Part shown: one piece after another, positions 1 through 8,128 of the stretch
How the letters are laid out: every line of letters starts with the position of its first letter
Position numbering within the stretch: position 1 is the first letter of the stretch
NCBI GenBank assembly: GCA_035315185.1
Contig: DATFYE010000098.1
Span: forward strand, 1-30,298
DNA from: JADGQN01 sp035315185
GTDB taxonomy: Bacteria > Desulfobacterota > Syntrophorhabdia > Syntrophorhabdales > WCHB1-27
Length of the DNA stretch: 30,298 nt
Direction of reading: 5' to 3'
Notes under the pieces: generated by a model
What the model saw: only the letters and a program-made list of their open reading frames with translations
Told to the model about the DNA's origin: nothing
The model's database searches: none
Program-made: the position numbers and the translations under genes

Positions 1-2
1 GC

Positions 3-83
3 TACCGGTTGATTGCTAAAGTAATTGACGGGGTCAGATTCGTCGACGGCGAATTAGTAGACGAGGCGATACAGGCTGCGTAA
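3..83 (+). CDS. 3' end of an unidentified plus-strand gene (partial)
   Basis: One plus-strand frame is open from the window edge to a TAA at 81-83 and gives a 26-residue acidic tail ending DEAIQAA. The other two plus frames have stops within the first 20 bases. The residues are not enough to name a family. A hairpin with U-runs on both sides lies 60 bases downstream, which would fit the end of a transcription unit convergent with the large minus-strand cluster. It could also be a chance open stretch. Confidence 0.35.
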   Translation, partial: YRLIAKVIDGVRFVDGELVDEAIQAA

Positions 84-142
84 TGGAGAAGAAATCAGGA
101 TGCGTCCAAAATTCTCATCAACAACTATTGACAGTATCTCAT

Positions 143-166
143 GAAAAGGCGCTTCTTAGCGTTTTC
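143..166. terminator. Candidate bidirectional terminator hairpin
   Basis: GAAAA (143-147), a GG bulge, stem CGCT (150-153), loop TCTT (154-157), stem AGCG (158-161), then TTTTC (162-166). The A-run and T-run pair with each other, so the hairpin is followed by U residues on either strand. It sits between a plus-strand gene end at 83 and the end of the minus-strand cluster at 406, where a shared terminator is expected. The core stem is only 4 bp, so the call is tentative. Confidence 0.4.
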
Positions 167-239
167 TGGAGACGGCACTGGCGATTTGATCCTCGATAGA
201 CATTCAACCGGAAACAGAGGTGTAACAGGTGAAGTTTAA

Positions 240-262
240 GACAGTATCCGAAATCTACTGTC
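240..262. repeat. 7-bp inverted repeat (GACAGTA / TACTGTC)
   Basis: GACAGTA at 240-246 and TACTGTC at 256-262 are perfect reverse complements separated by 9 bases. GACAGTATC also occurs at 130-138, just upstream of the candidate terminator. No U-tract follows, so this looks more like a protein-binding site or chance than a terminator. Confidence 0.3.
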
Positions 263-405
263 TCCAGATATAATACCGCTCATGGCTCAGCGAACCACTT
301 GTGAGAGGTGTAGTATGCCCGGGTCAGCCGGAGTCCTGCCTTTGCCCAGACTCTTTGGACCGCCATATTTGTAATGTGTGTTGAGGTAACCATGCGGGAG
401 GCCCC

Positions 406-1209
406 TCAGCGCTTCGGCTTCTTGAAAACGAAGAGCTTTTGAATACCGTAATCGCCCCAGGCAGGCAATTGGGCGAACCAGCGGTTCCATTCCATGTCGG
501 GATTGGCCACATCGATGGTTGCGCCGCAAGCCTTTGTGAGTAAAGGCTTAAGGACTCTGGTACTCACGTAATAAGTACTGGCAAAATTCCTGATCTCAAC
601 GACTTGAAGATCGTCTGACAGGGCATTGACCACCCTGTCCTGGTCCATGTAAAGGTTAAAGGGCGGCATAGGGATATCGGACAACCCCCATTCGTTCCGA
701 AATTTGTTCAGCTGCTGCCAGCCTTGCATAGTGGCCTCCGAGAGAAGGAGAGTTCCGCCGGGCTTGAGCACCCTCGCGCACTCACGGAGTCCCTTCATTT
801 GGTTCCTCCAATTTCCCAGATTGATAATCACCCGGATGACAATTACCTTGTCGTATGCCCCATCAGGCTCGTGCAGGGCTGTGATGTCACCAACCTCAAA
901 CTCCACGTTCCCGATAGGTGCCTGCTTCAGATTTTCTAGCCTCAGACGCGCCTGCCCGATCATCTCCTGGACAACGTCGAGACCCCGAATATCAATTTTC
1001 CTCTTGGTCGCAAACTGAAGAGTTGAGTACCCGTTGGCGCATCCTACGTCGAGAACGCGATCCCCGTCCTGTAAGTGTTTCAGTATCTCGCGAATTTCCA
1101 TCTCGATGACCATGGTGTCGGACCAGGAAGCCGCGGGGGACTGGCCGTGTTTCACCGCCTGCTCGCTCCAATGATTAATTATCTTACCCAGGTTGTACTT
1201 CACGCTCAC
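406..1209 (-). CDS. Class I SAM-dependent methyltransferase
   Basis: A 267-residue protein with the Rossmann methyltransferase core. Motif I is VLDVGCANGYST at about residue 53, followed by the acidic motif II region (GLDVVQEM) and the post-motif ARVLKPGGTLLLSEA at about residue 147. It probably methylates a sugar or a lipid-linked glycan in the cytoplasm; the substrate cannot be read from the sequence. It is the last gene of the minus-strand cluster. The start is a GTG sharing a GTGA overlap with the stop of the upstream glycosyltransferase, with AAAGGAG about 7 bases before it, so the pair is translationally coupled. A second GTG two codons in is possible. Confidence 0.85.
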   Translation of the reverse strand: MSVKYNLGKIINHWSEQAVKHGQSPAASWSDTMVIEMEIREILKHLQDGDRVLDVGCANGYSTLQFATKRKIDIRGLDVVQEMIGQARLRLENLKQAPIGNVEFEVGDITALHEPDGAYDKVIVIRVIINLGNWRNQMKGLRECARVLKPGGTLLLSEATMQGWQQLNKFRNEWGLSDIPMPPFNLYMDQDRVVNALSDDLQVVEIRNFASTYYVSTRVLKPLLTKACGATIDVANPDMEWNRWFAQLPAWGDYGIQKLFVFKKPKR

Positions 1210-2177
1210 GGCTCTCTCCTTTGCAAGTTAGTTTGTGACTCTGCTCTGCCGCATTCGTCGCGTATCACATAGCTAGGACAGCCCATGCTTCGAAAATGTA
1301 TGCGAGCCAGATACTCACCAATGATACCCAAGGCAAGGAGTTGGGCTCCGGAAAAAATGATGATTGTTGAAGCGAGGAATGGAAAACCGGGAACGCTGCT
1401 TCCCTGGAGCAAGTAACGTCCCAGAACATATATCAACAACAGCATTCCGAAAAAGGTCAGCCCCAAGCCCATGAGACTGGCAAACTGCAGCGGCAGGATA
1501 CTGTACCCTGTCATCATATTAAGCGCATGCGTCAGCAATTTTCGAAATGTATAGTTTGACTTCCCGATCTTACGAGGCTCGTGTGGTACACATATAGACG
1601 TGAAGCGGGTAGTACCCCAGGTGAGCAATACATCCACCGAGACAAAGGGACTCTGGTAGTCAGCGAAGGCATCCCGAAGCCGCGTGCGAAAAGCCCTGAA
1701 CGCACTCACGCTACGCGCAATGTCTGCGCTCATAGCGCTCTGGAGGGCTATTTTGGTAATCTTTGAGGCGACGTCCCGAAAAAATCCGTGTTGTTCCTCT
1801 TTGGGAGACCCATAGACCACATCGTAACCTTCGGCAAGGCTAGCAAGGAGAGCCTGGATTGCCTCGGGTGGGTGTTGCAGGTCGTCATCCATTGTGATAA
1901 TTACCTCGCCTGTGGCCGCACGGATTCCGCACAACAGCGCGTTGTGCTGACCGTAGTTGCGCGTGCAATTGATCCCTCTGATGCATGCGTACTGTCGCGC
2001 AAGTTCGCAGATTACCTCCCAGCTTTTATCCCGGCTACCGTCGTTGATGAGAATGAGTTCGTAGTCTGATGCGCAAGATTGCAGAACAGAATGTATGCGG
2101 TTCACCAGCTGAGGCAAGGCAGCCTCACTGTTGTACACCGGTATAACGACTGAAACATTATTGCTCAGCTTGGTCAT
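1206..2177 (-). CDS. GT2 glycosyltransferase, DPM1/GtrB/ArnC type with two C-terminal membrane helices
   Basis: A 323-residue family 2 glycosyltransferase. The N-terminal GT-A domain has VSVVIPVYN at about residue 9, ILINDGSRD near 43 and the metal-binding TMDDDLQHP near 96. Two hydrophobic segments follow at about 235-260 and 270-295, the layout of polyprenyl-phosphate sugar transferases such as GtrB, ArnC and DPM1. Known relatives move a hexose from an NDP-sugar to undecaprenyl phosphate on the inner membrane. The upstream neighbour is a GtrA-family protein; GtrA and GtrB-type enzymes commonly work as a flippase/transferase pair that decorates a glycan on the periplasmic side. Its stop overlaps the start of the terminal methyltransferase by 4 bases. 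The particular sugar is not known. Confidence 0.88.
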   Translation of the reverse strand: MTKLSNNVSVVIPVYNSEAALPQLVNRIHSVLQSCASDYELILINDGSRDKSWEVICELARQYACIRGINCTRNYGQHNALLCGIRAATGEVIITMDDDLQHPPEAIQALLASLAEGYDVVYGSPKEEQHGFFRDVASKITKIALQSAMSADIARSVSAFRAFRTRLRDAFADYQSPFVSVDVLLTWGTTRFTSICVPHEPRKIGKSNYTFRKLLTHALNMMTGYSILPLQFASLMGLGLTFFGMLLLIYVLGRYLLQGSSVPGFPFLASTIIIFSGAQLLALGIIGEYLARIHFRSMGCPSYVIRDECGRAESQTNLQRREP

Positions 2178-2227
2178 TCAGTATATTTCTCCGAGGATTG
2201 GCGATTGGGCGGCCTCCATTCCCATTA

Positions 2228-2653
2228 TCAGCTTGTTTGACACCTATTCCCGCGGCGAAATACAACGGCCAGGTGCGATATGAAACTAGTTCCTAGGTAC
2301 ACGCAGCCGGCAAATAACTGCGCGATATAGGGATTGACCCCCCATGAGGAAATTGCAATCTTCAGGCTTGCGAAACTGCAGATGAAGCAAACGCCAGACA
2401 CCATGAAAAATATGGGTAATTCGCGTTTGGCCTTTCCTTTGCTTCGGAAAATGTACATTTTGTTCAAATAAAACGAGGAGAACAGTGACACACAGTAAGC
2501 AATAAAGTTGCTGCGCTCGGGGCTAAGGTTGATGAAGTACATGAAGAAAAAAATGAGTGAATAGCCAAAGGCGGTGTTGACAACACCGCCCGCGCTGTAA
2601 CGGGCAAGCGTAAAGATTGTGCTTCTATCAGAGATTGCTTGGATATCTACCAT
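2228..2653 (-). CDS. GtrA family membrane protein
   Basis: A small 141-residue integral membrane protein with four hydrophobic segments, the usual length and layout of GtrA. The N-terminal ARYSAGGVVNTAFGY and the central FYLNKMYIFRSKG are typical of the family (conserved N, F and R before the loop). Family members are thought to flip undecaprenyl-phosphate-linked sugars across the inner membrane. It is followed 50 bases later by a DPM1/GtrB-type transferase that would make such a substrate. The C-terminus (RRGNRCQTS) is basic and cytoplasmic by the positive-inside rule. Start is ATG. Confidence 0.85.
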   Translation of the reverse strand: MVDIQAISDRSTIFTLARYSAGGVVNTAFGYSLIFFFMYFINLSPERSNFIAYCVSLFSSFYLNKMYIFRSKGKAKRELPIFFMVSGVCFICSFASLKIAISSWGVNPYIAQLFAGCVYLGTSFISHLAVVFRRGNRCQTS

Positions 2654-2688
2654 AGCGCAGATTTCTTAACCGATGCCGGTGGACAGCA

Positions 2689-2829
2689 TTAGGGCTTTCC
2701 GAAAGAGGCCGTTGGAGCATCTGACGGGTTGTCGATCACACTCACTTTGCAGCTGCGCGCCAAAGCGATTTTACAAAGGCAGGATTCGAGGAAGCCACCT
2801 ATTACGAGAACATTAATGATTTTCTCCAT
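2689..2829 (-). pseudogene. 46-codon relic resembling the FAD/NAD-binding N-terminus of an oxidoreductase
   Basis: The 218-base gap between the rhamnosyltransferase-like gene and gtrA holds an ATG frame of 46 codons, too short for standard ORF lists. It reads MEKIINVLVIGGFLESC and continues IALARSCKVSVIDN. This follows the beta-alpha-beta dinucleotide fold of flavoproteins (V-L-V-I-G-G-G-x-x-G-C...IALARRGHKVTVID) almost position by position. The second and third glycines are lost and one residue is missing before KVSVID. It stops at TAA where the fold should continue. The likeliest reading is the decayed start of a deleted FAD enzyme; a genuine small protein or chance similarity remain possible. 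Confidence 0.45.
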
Positions 2830-2871
2830 GACGAAACCGCCGTGAGTGCGCAAGAATGCCGCTAAACCAGC

Positions 2872-3870
2872 TCAGGCTTTCACGCCTAAGCAGCCACGGG
2901 TCGTGCCCTGGATGATTTCAACTTCCACAGGCAGAACCCCTTCGGGAAGCTTGGGCGGATGTTCTTTTAGCCGATCACGTACCCATTTTCTATGGACAGT
3001 TCGCAGTTCCCATATAATAGAAGCAAATACCTGGAAGTGAAAGAGCGTCAAGGATGGATTCTTAGGCAAGCATTGCTTAATATGGACAAGTAAGAGGTGT
3101 AGGCTATTCAGGATGTTCCGGCTGAAGCTTGCAAAAGGGTCTGCTAGCTTATAGATGTAATAGTTTCTTGACTGAAGTCTATTTGCTGTTTGCTTATTGT
3201 CTTCGTTGTCTTGAGACCAACCGCCCGCATGGTGTCGAGCAATCGCAGCCGGCGCCAGGACAACACGCCAACCTTTATATCGGGCTCGTCTGCAAAAGTC
3301 GGTTTCCTCCCAGTAAAAAAAGAGGTAGGGGTCGAGGGGCCCAACGCTTTCGATACATGCCCGGCTCGCCATCAGAAAGGAACCCTCAACCCATTCAACG
3401 TCAATCGGTTCCCGAGAGAATTGCTGCATCGCTGTAATTGCCGCGGGATGATTCCCGTGCATGTAAGCGTTCGGTTTTTCGCTCTCCCATTCAAGGAAAG
3501 CCGGTCCGATGACGCCGATCCTCAGGTCACCCTTGGCGGTCGTTGCCAGTTGCTCCAAACACCCTGGCTCAAGGAGTATGTCGTTGTTGGCCCATATTAC
3601 CCACTCACAGCCATCCGCAAATGCGTACGGCATAGACAGGTTGTAGGCCATGCAATAGCCGAGGTTTCGAGGCATACGGATAACTTTCACGGCGGGGTAG
3701 TGTTCGAGCGTTAGCTCCACGCTATCATCTTCACTTGCGTTGTCCACAAGGTAAAGACGCGCATTCTTATAATCCTGTGCGAGCAGTGAGTCGTACAGGG
3801 GAGAGAGCCACTCCCTGCCGTTGCGGTTGAGTATAAGTACGCCAATGCTCGGAAGTTCATTTTTTCTCAT
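2872..3870 (-). CDS. GT2 glycosyltransferase, rhamnosyltransferase-like
   Basis: A 332-residue soluble family 2 glycosyltransferase. The N-terminus has IGVLILNRNGREWL (about 9-22), LVDNASEDDS (about 41), RNLGYCMAYN (about 68) and the NND metal-binding motif in WVIWANNDILLEPG (about 90). A family signature further on is the VEGSFLMASR...GPLDPYLFFYWEETDFCRRA block (about 160-195), where the acidic ED-like pair and W are typical of WbbL/RfbF-like rhamnosyltransferases. Donor and acceptor are not certain. Start is ATG with AGGGA 6 bases upstream, lying over the stop of the epimerase before it (9-base gap). It is followed by the relic at 2689-2829. Confidence 0.87.
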   Translation of the reverse strand: MRKNELPSIGVLILNRNGREWLSPLYDSLLAQDYKNARLYLVDNASEDDSVELTLEHYPAVKVIRMPRNLGYCMAYNLSMPYAFADGCEWVIWANNDILLEPGCLEQLATTAKGDLRIGVIGPAFLEWESEKPNAYMHGNHPAAITAMQQFSREPIDVEWVEGSFLMASRACIESVGPLDPYLFFYWEETDFCRRARYKGWRVVLAPAAIARHHAGGWSQDNEDNKQTANRLQSRNYYIYKLADPFASFSRNILNSLHLLLVHIKQCLPKNPSLTLFHFQVFASIIWELRTVHRKWVRDRLKEHPPKLPEGVLPVEVEIIQGTTRGCLGVKA

Positions 3871-3879
3871 GCTGTGTCC

Positions 3880-4893
3880 CTAGGACATGGTCCATGACGG
3901 TGGCAGACTCTGCTGTATCTCGATCCCATCAAATTCCTTACTCTTACGTGCGCCAACCTCTTTCACCCATGCTGCCATTCTCCGCAAGCCCTCCTCGAGC
4001 GTCGTTTGCGCCGTTCGGCCGAATACTCTCTCGCAAGCAGAATGGTCGGAAAAAGCAATCTTAACCTCATTCCTCCCGGGAAGATGAGCGACTCGCGGGG
4101 TTGAGCCCATTGCCTTTGCGACCACGGCCGCAAGGTCATTCACCGTGTAAGGTTGATCTGCTCCGATGTTAAAGATCCGATTCTGTGCATCCTGGACGAG
4201 AGGCGAGCGGGCAATAATCGGCGCGATATCGCCGATGTAACTGAATGCGCGCTGCTGGATACCGTCGCCAAAGATCGTCATGGCCTCCCTCTGGAGAATC
4301 TGGTTCATGAAGATGCCCACCACGTTGCGGTATTTATCGCCGATGTTCTGGTACTCACCGTACACGTTGTGAGGCCTGAAAATAATAAAATTCAGGCCGA
4401 ACATTTCATGTGCTGCGTTAAGATCCAGCTCAACAGCGTATTTTGCAACCCCATAGGGGTCCTCGGGCTGAGGGACCATGTCCTCCCGCATAGGTACCTG
4501 TCCTGCTCCGTAAACCGCAATTGAGCTCGTGAAGACGAAGCATTTCGTTCCGTAATTGACAGCGGCATTGATCAGATTAACGCTGCCAATCAGGTTGTTG
4601 GTGTAATTGAACCTGCGGATGAAATGGCTTAGCCCCTCTGCCGCATACGCGGCGAAATGGTATACGTAACGAAACTGCTTTTCCTGGAAGAGCCGTTTGA
4701 CCAGTTCGTGGTCAGTCACCGAGCCCTCAACGAACTCTACGCGCCGATCCTGGGGTATATTGCCTTGAAAACCTCCTGACAGATCGTCGAGCACAAGGAC
4801 CTTATAGTCCGTGAGGTCAGAGCAGGCAAGGATGGTGCGGACCACGTGGGAGCCTATGAATCCCGCTCCACCGGTTACCAAGAGATTTAGCAT
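3880..4893 (-). CDS. NAD-dependent NDP-sugar epimerase/dehydratase (GalE-like extended SDR)
   Basis: A 337-residue extended short-chain dehydrogenase. The NAD-binding GGAGFIGSH motif is at 8-16. The catalytic triad region is FTSSIAVYG (S123/S124) with Y147 and K151 in DPYGVAKY. HNVYGEYQN and the GDGIQQRAFSYIGD block correspond to the substrate-binding half. Family members interconvert UDP-glucose/UDP-galactose or related NDP-sugars, or dehydrate them; SSxxxYG plus PYGxxK favours an epimerase. It would supply an activated sugar to the surrounding transferases. Start is ATG with GGAGG 10 bases upstream. Confidence 0.87.
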   Translation of the reverse strand: MLNLLVTGGAGFIGSHVVRTILACSDLTDYKVLVLDDLSGGFQGNIPQDRRVEFVEGSVTDHELVKRLFQEKQFRYVYHFAAYAAEGLSHFIRRFNYTNNLIGSVNLINAAVNYGTKCFVFTSSIAVYGAGQVPMREDMVPQPEDPYGVAKYAVELDLNAAHEMFGLNFIIFRPHNVYGEYQNIGDKYRNVVGIFMNQILQREAMTIFGDGIQQRAFSYIGDIAPIIARSPLVQDAQNRIFNIGADQPYTVNDLAAVVAKAMGSTPRVAHLPGRNEVKIAFSDHSACERVFGRTAQTTLEEGLRRMAAWVKEVGARKSKEFDGIEIQQSLPPSWTMS

Positions 4894-4924
4894 GGTCTTG
4901 TCTCCTCCAGGTTGGTTGACGTGC

Positions 4925-6139
4925 TCAGTTGCATGAAATGACAGCTCTGGCTTGGCTTGCGGATGTTAAAGAGGGCTGTATACCGAACACTATCTCTTTA
5001 AACTGCTCAGCCTTCTTTTCCCAGGAATCGTTTCTCACGGCGAGTATACTGGCCGCGACATGCAGCGGATCACTTGCCTGGGAGATGGCCTTGTCAAGAG
5101 CCGACGCATATGTCGCGCCGTTTCCCTCCTCTACCCAGCTAGTGACATCCTTATATTGTTCGAGCGCCGGTACACGCGTGCTCAGCAGGAATGCGCCCAT
5201 GGCTAAGTACTCGATTGCTTTGAGCGGGCTGCTGGCACGGGTGAAAGCGTTAAGCCGATAGGGGACGGCGCATGCGTCACAATGCCGTATCCACGCGGGT
5301 ACGTTAACCAGCGGAACTTGTGGGTGCCAAAACCTATGTTCTCGTAAATCGTGAGAAATTATTTCTTCCATCCCAGGATCGGTTGGGCCAAGGAACACCC
5401 ATGTCCACTGCGGCCTAAGAACCGATGCCCGACGTATACCTTCCCAGTCGATCCGATTCGACACGTGGCCGGCAACCAGAACCCGAGGTCTGGGTATTCT
5501 TTTCAGAATCTCAGGCTCCGAGTAATTTTGTTGAGGATCAAACATGCGTTCATCATACCCGTTGCTCAGGACATGAACAGGCTTGGTGTGACTGGATGGT
5601 ATCCTCGAGCTCAAGGTTTCTGCAAGTGTCTCGCTCACGCAGACAATCTTGTCCACCCTCTGCAAAAGTTTCTTCTCCGCCTCTATCTCTCCTTTTATAG
5701 GCACGCCGGTAACCCTCAGCGTGCGGTCATCGATGGCGACATAGACGCTAATGTCGTCGTGAAGTTCCTTCGCTAGGTAGTACTGGGATGGTGAGTCGTA
5801 GCATACAACACGTGGCTGAGACGGCGGGACAAGCCGATCGAGTTCACGTTCCAGCAAGCGTCGGTTTAACAGGCGCGCTGCTTTCCCGATTCCCGGCAGC
5901 TGTTCCGGGAAGTGTAACGGACGATAATGCCAAGAAGTCTCAGTGCTGGTAAGAGGTACCCGTCTCTGTTTGAAGCCCGGGACCTCACGGCCACGTAACA
6001 CACTTACCGGCTGATCTACGATCACGACTGATTCCTTCGTAGCCAGTCGTTCTGCAATCGCCCTACGCATCGAAGTTGGCTTGGCGTTAAGGGCAAAAAA
6101 GATCCAAGAGAACTTGCTTCCCAATCCGGGTTCTTCCAT
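4925..6139 (-). CDS. Glycosyltransferase, GT-B fold (GT4-like, TuaH-like)
   Basis: A 404-residue protein of GT-B type. The N-terminal half lacks the usual GG/H motifs but has CYDSPSQYYLA and the VAIDDRTLR segment seen in TuaH-like transferases (about 118-150). VDKIVCVSETLAETL (about 175) is the usual inter-domain region, followed by HVLSNGYDERMF (about 203). The donor-binding half carries ASSPLKAIEYLAMGAFLLST (about 305-325), where the conserved acidic residue of the E-x7-E region sits. It likely adds a sugar in the cytoplasm during repeat-unit assembly; the linkage is unknown. It begins one base after the stop of the radical SAM gene, so the two are probably coupled. Confidence 0.82.
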   Translation of the reverse strand: MEEPGLGSKFSWIFFALNAKPTSMRRAIAERLATKESVVIVDQPVSVLRGREVPGFKQRRVPLTSTETSWHYRPLHFPEQLPGIGKAARLLNRRLLERELDRLVPPSQPRVVCYDSPSQYYLAKELHDDISVYVAIDDRTLRVTGVPIKGEIEAEKKLLQRVDKIVCVSETLAETLSSRIPSSHTKPVHVLSNGYDERMFDPQQNYSEPEILKRIPRPRVLVAGHVSNRIDWEGIRRASVLRPQWTWVFLGPTDPGMEEIISHDLREHRFWHPQVPLVNVPAWIRHCDACAVPYRLNAFTRASSPLKAIEYLAMGAFLLSTRVPALEQYKDVTSWVEEGNGATYASALDKAISQASDPLHVAASILAVRNDSWEKKAEQFKEIVFGIQPSLTSASQARAVISCN

Positions 6140-6140
6140 T

Positions 6141-7403
6141 TCACTGCGTCTCGGACAAGTAGCTGTCAGTGTGTTGTCTCAGTCTCTTACGCTGTCTGAA
6201 CGCGCGCGCCCTCTCAAGGAGCCAACACGGCAATATGTCGATCAACCAGTAGGTCAGTTTGCCTCTCCAATGCTTGATCCCGGAATAATCCATCATTCGG
6301 TAGTTGTATTTGAATAACGTTTTCCGGGTCAGGTTAGGATCCACATAGCTGATGAGCATATTCCTACAACCTATTCTCATACGCTTGTTTCGCTCCAGCG
6401 CCATCTCATATCCTTTTGTTCCCCGCACGGGCTGATAGTAGCTCACCCAGGTGCCGGCGAAGGGCCGAATTCTCCTGATGAAGTCCAGGGTCCGATGCAT
6501 GCTCTCCTCGGTTTCTCCTGGGAAACCGATCATGAACAGAGTGCCGACTATGAGCCCCGTCTCGTCGTGCAACATCTTCAGTTTGCGGAATGCGGTTTCG
6601 CTGTTGAACCCTTTGCCCATCAGTTTCAGCATGGCGTCATCGCCCGATTCAACGCCCACGTTGATGCGAAACGGGCGGTACCGTTTGATCAATGCGATCA
6701 TCTCAGGGTTAATGTGGTTCACGTGGGCAAAGAATTCAGCCCGATCCTCGATGGGGAGGCTTCGTTTCTTCAATTCATCGTAAAGGGCCAGCATGTGGGA
6801 TGGTCGTAGCGTAAATATGTCGTCACAGAAACAAAGGCGCTTTACCCCAAGTCCGAAGAGGAGCTCTATGTTGCTGGCGGTTCTCGTGGCGCTGAAAAAA
6901 GAGATTTTTTTCTCCGTGTTGTGGCAAAATTGGCAGTTATAAGGGCAGCCGCGGGTACTCATAATCTCGGCGCGCACATCAGCCAGGGTTTCAAAGTCAA
7001 TGCGGTCCCAAGAGGGGTACCGGCTGTAATCAATCTCTGCATCAGCGAAGTATTTTTCGCCAGGACCGATGTGTACCGCTACACCCTTGCCCTCAAGATA
7101 ACTCTTTTGCTCGTCGGTAATTGTTTGCGTCCATTTACCTCCGACAACGACTTGGCGGCCGAATCGCTTCTTCAAATAGAGTGCGTCCCTGAGAGGTTGT
7201 TTCTCTTTGACTACTTGAAGCACTGACAAGCCCACAAGGTCGTATGGTTTGCCATTGGACCGACCGGCTACAATCTGGTCGAGGTAGTAGCAGTCAACAG
7301 TATGACCGAGATTTCTCGCATACGCTGCGAGGTCAAGGATGGCAATCGGATTTCTCTGTTCCGCTCTTTCTCTTCTCGTCGTTAACAGAATGTTCATGGT
7401 CAT
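6141..7403 (-). CDS. Radical SAM protein (B12-binding-type layout)
   Basis: A 420-residue radical SAM enzyme. The cluster-binding CxxxCxxC is C153, C157, C160 in RGCPYNCQFC, followed by ICFCDDIF-like and GVESGDD strands of the TIM barrel (about 205-255) and FMIGFPGETEES near 295. The first ~135 residues form the alternating alpha/beta domain found in B12-dependent radical SAM proteins (DLVGLSVLQ, VVVGG). However, no DxHxxG cobalamin motif is visible, so cobalamin use is uncertain. Relatives in polysaccharide clusters are candidate C-methylases or sugar-modifying enzymes. The chosen ATG shares an ATGA overlap with the upstream FkbM stop; a longer frame extends 22 codons upstream but is less likely. 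Confidence 0.85.
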   Translation of the reverse strand: MTMNILLTTRRERAEQRNPIAILDLAAYARNLGHTVDCYYLDQIVAGRSNGKPYDLVGLSVLQVVKEKQPLRDALYLKKRFGRQVVVGGKWTQTITDEQKSYLEGKGVAVHIGPGEKYFADAEIDYSRYPSWDRIDFETLADVRAEIMSTRGCPYNCQFCHNTEKKISFFSATRTASNIELLFGLGVKRLCFCDDIFTLRPSHMLALYDELKKRSLPIEDRAEFFAHVNHINPEMIALIKRYRPFRINVGVESGDDAMLKLMGKGFNSETAFRKLKMLHDETGLIVGTLFMIGFPGETEESMHRTLDFIRRIRPFAGTWVSYYQPVRGTKGYEMALERNKRMRIGCRNMLISYVDPNLTRKTLFKYNYRMMDYSGIKHWRGKLTYWLIDILPCWLLERARAFRQRKRLRQHTDSYLSETQ

Positions 7404-8128
7404 CGCCGCCACATCCGCTCTGTGCGTAACGGGGAGTCCTTCCGGCAAAAAAGCGCGTCGATTTGCCAAACCGCGCCATCAGAGGGGGCCTGAATGATCT
7501 CTTCTATATCGAACATTACAAAATCTCTTTGGCGCAAATACGACACCACTTCGTCCAGGAGGGGAGCGTCAGTCAGCAGCGGCAGAAGACTCAGCTCGCA
7601 CTGGATTACTTCGCAGCTATGAAAATACTTGGTGTAGCCCTTAAGAATTTCAGTCTCGTAGCCTTGAACATCCAGTTTCAGGAGCTGAGGGGGCTTTGAA
7701 ACTCCGGTCTCAATCAGATTATCAAGGGTGGTCATAGACCTTCGGCTCCGCTTCAGCCCGTTTCCAAGAACGCTGCTACCCGGACCTTCTTCGGTGAAGG
7801 GGATACTGTTGCTCACCTCTTTCCCCAATAATATCTGGATTGCGCGGACATTGGTATAGGCCGATGTCAGTTCACTTAATATGAATTTTGCCTCCTCCTG
7901 CGGTTCAACGCAGGTGATTTCGGCTTTTGGAAAAATTTCCAGGCAGATTCTTGTCCAGTCACCGTGAAATGCACCAACATCTGTAACGGTTTTGGGAGCG
8001 AAACCAAACCTCGCGAGTTGCCGAAGAGACCAGCGGAGGTCCGGACCTCCCAAATGTGTGCGCAACCGGCCCTTCCACTCGGGCGGAAGGTAGCTTAGAA
8101 GCAGCCTGAGTCCCTTCCTACCCAGCAT
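7400..8128 (-). CDS. FkbM family methyltransferase
   Basis: A 242-residue protein with the FkbM domain. TVTDVGAFHGDWT (about residue 47) is SAM motif I, ITCVEPQEEAKF follows as motif II, and LLKLDVQGYETEILKG (about 150) is the family's signature (DxxGxE). FkbM proteins O-methylate hydroxyls of sugars or polyketides. ATG at 8126-8128 was chosen. A TTG-started form 12 codons longer would overlap the upstream methyltransferase by 47 bases. The stop overlaps the radical SAM start (ATGA). A second FkbM gene is present at 14523-15299; the two are not close copies. Confidence 0.85.
   Translation of the reverse strand: MLGRKGLRLLLSYLPPEWKGRLRTHLGGPDLRWSLRQLARFGFAPKTVTDVGAFHGDWTRICLEIFPKAEITCVEPQEEAKFILSELTSAYTNVRAIQILLGKEVSNSIPFTEEGPGSSVLGNGLKRSRRSMTTLDNLIETGVSKPPQLLKLDVQGYETEILKGYTKYFHSCEVIQCELSLLPLLTDAPLLDEVVSYLRQRDFVMFDIEEIIQAPSDGAVWQIDALFCRKDSPLRTERMWRR

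Larger units (their letters stand above)
84..405. other. Intergenic region between convergent transcription units
   Basis: No convincing gene is seen in these 322 bases. They lie between the end of a plus-strand gene tail and the last gene of the minus-strand polysaccharide cluster. They hold a hairpin with A/T arms at 143-166 and a 7-bp inverted repeat at 240-262. A short plus-strand frame opens at 83 (TAATG overlap with the upstream stop) and runs about 38 codons. Its composition (many Q, S, R, W) gives no sign of coding. Confidence 0.6.

Noticed and set aside
3190..3714. 174-codon plus-strand open frame
   Set aside because: It lies fully antisense to a well-supported GT2 glycosyltransferase and has no ribosome site or recognisable domain.
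4153..4524. 123-codon plus-strand open frame
   Set aside because: Antisense shadow of the GalE-like epimerase; codon use follows the minus-strand gene.
7404..7469. Longer N-terminus of the radical SAM protein (22 extra residues)
   Set aside because: It would overlap the FkbM gene by 70 bases, while the internal ATG gives a clean ATGA coupling and begins at the first strand of the domain.
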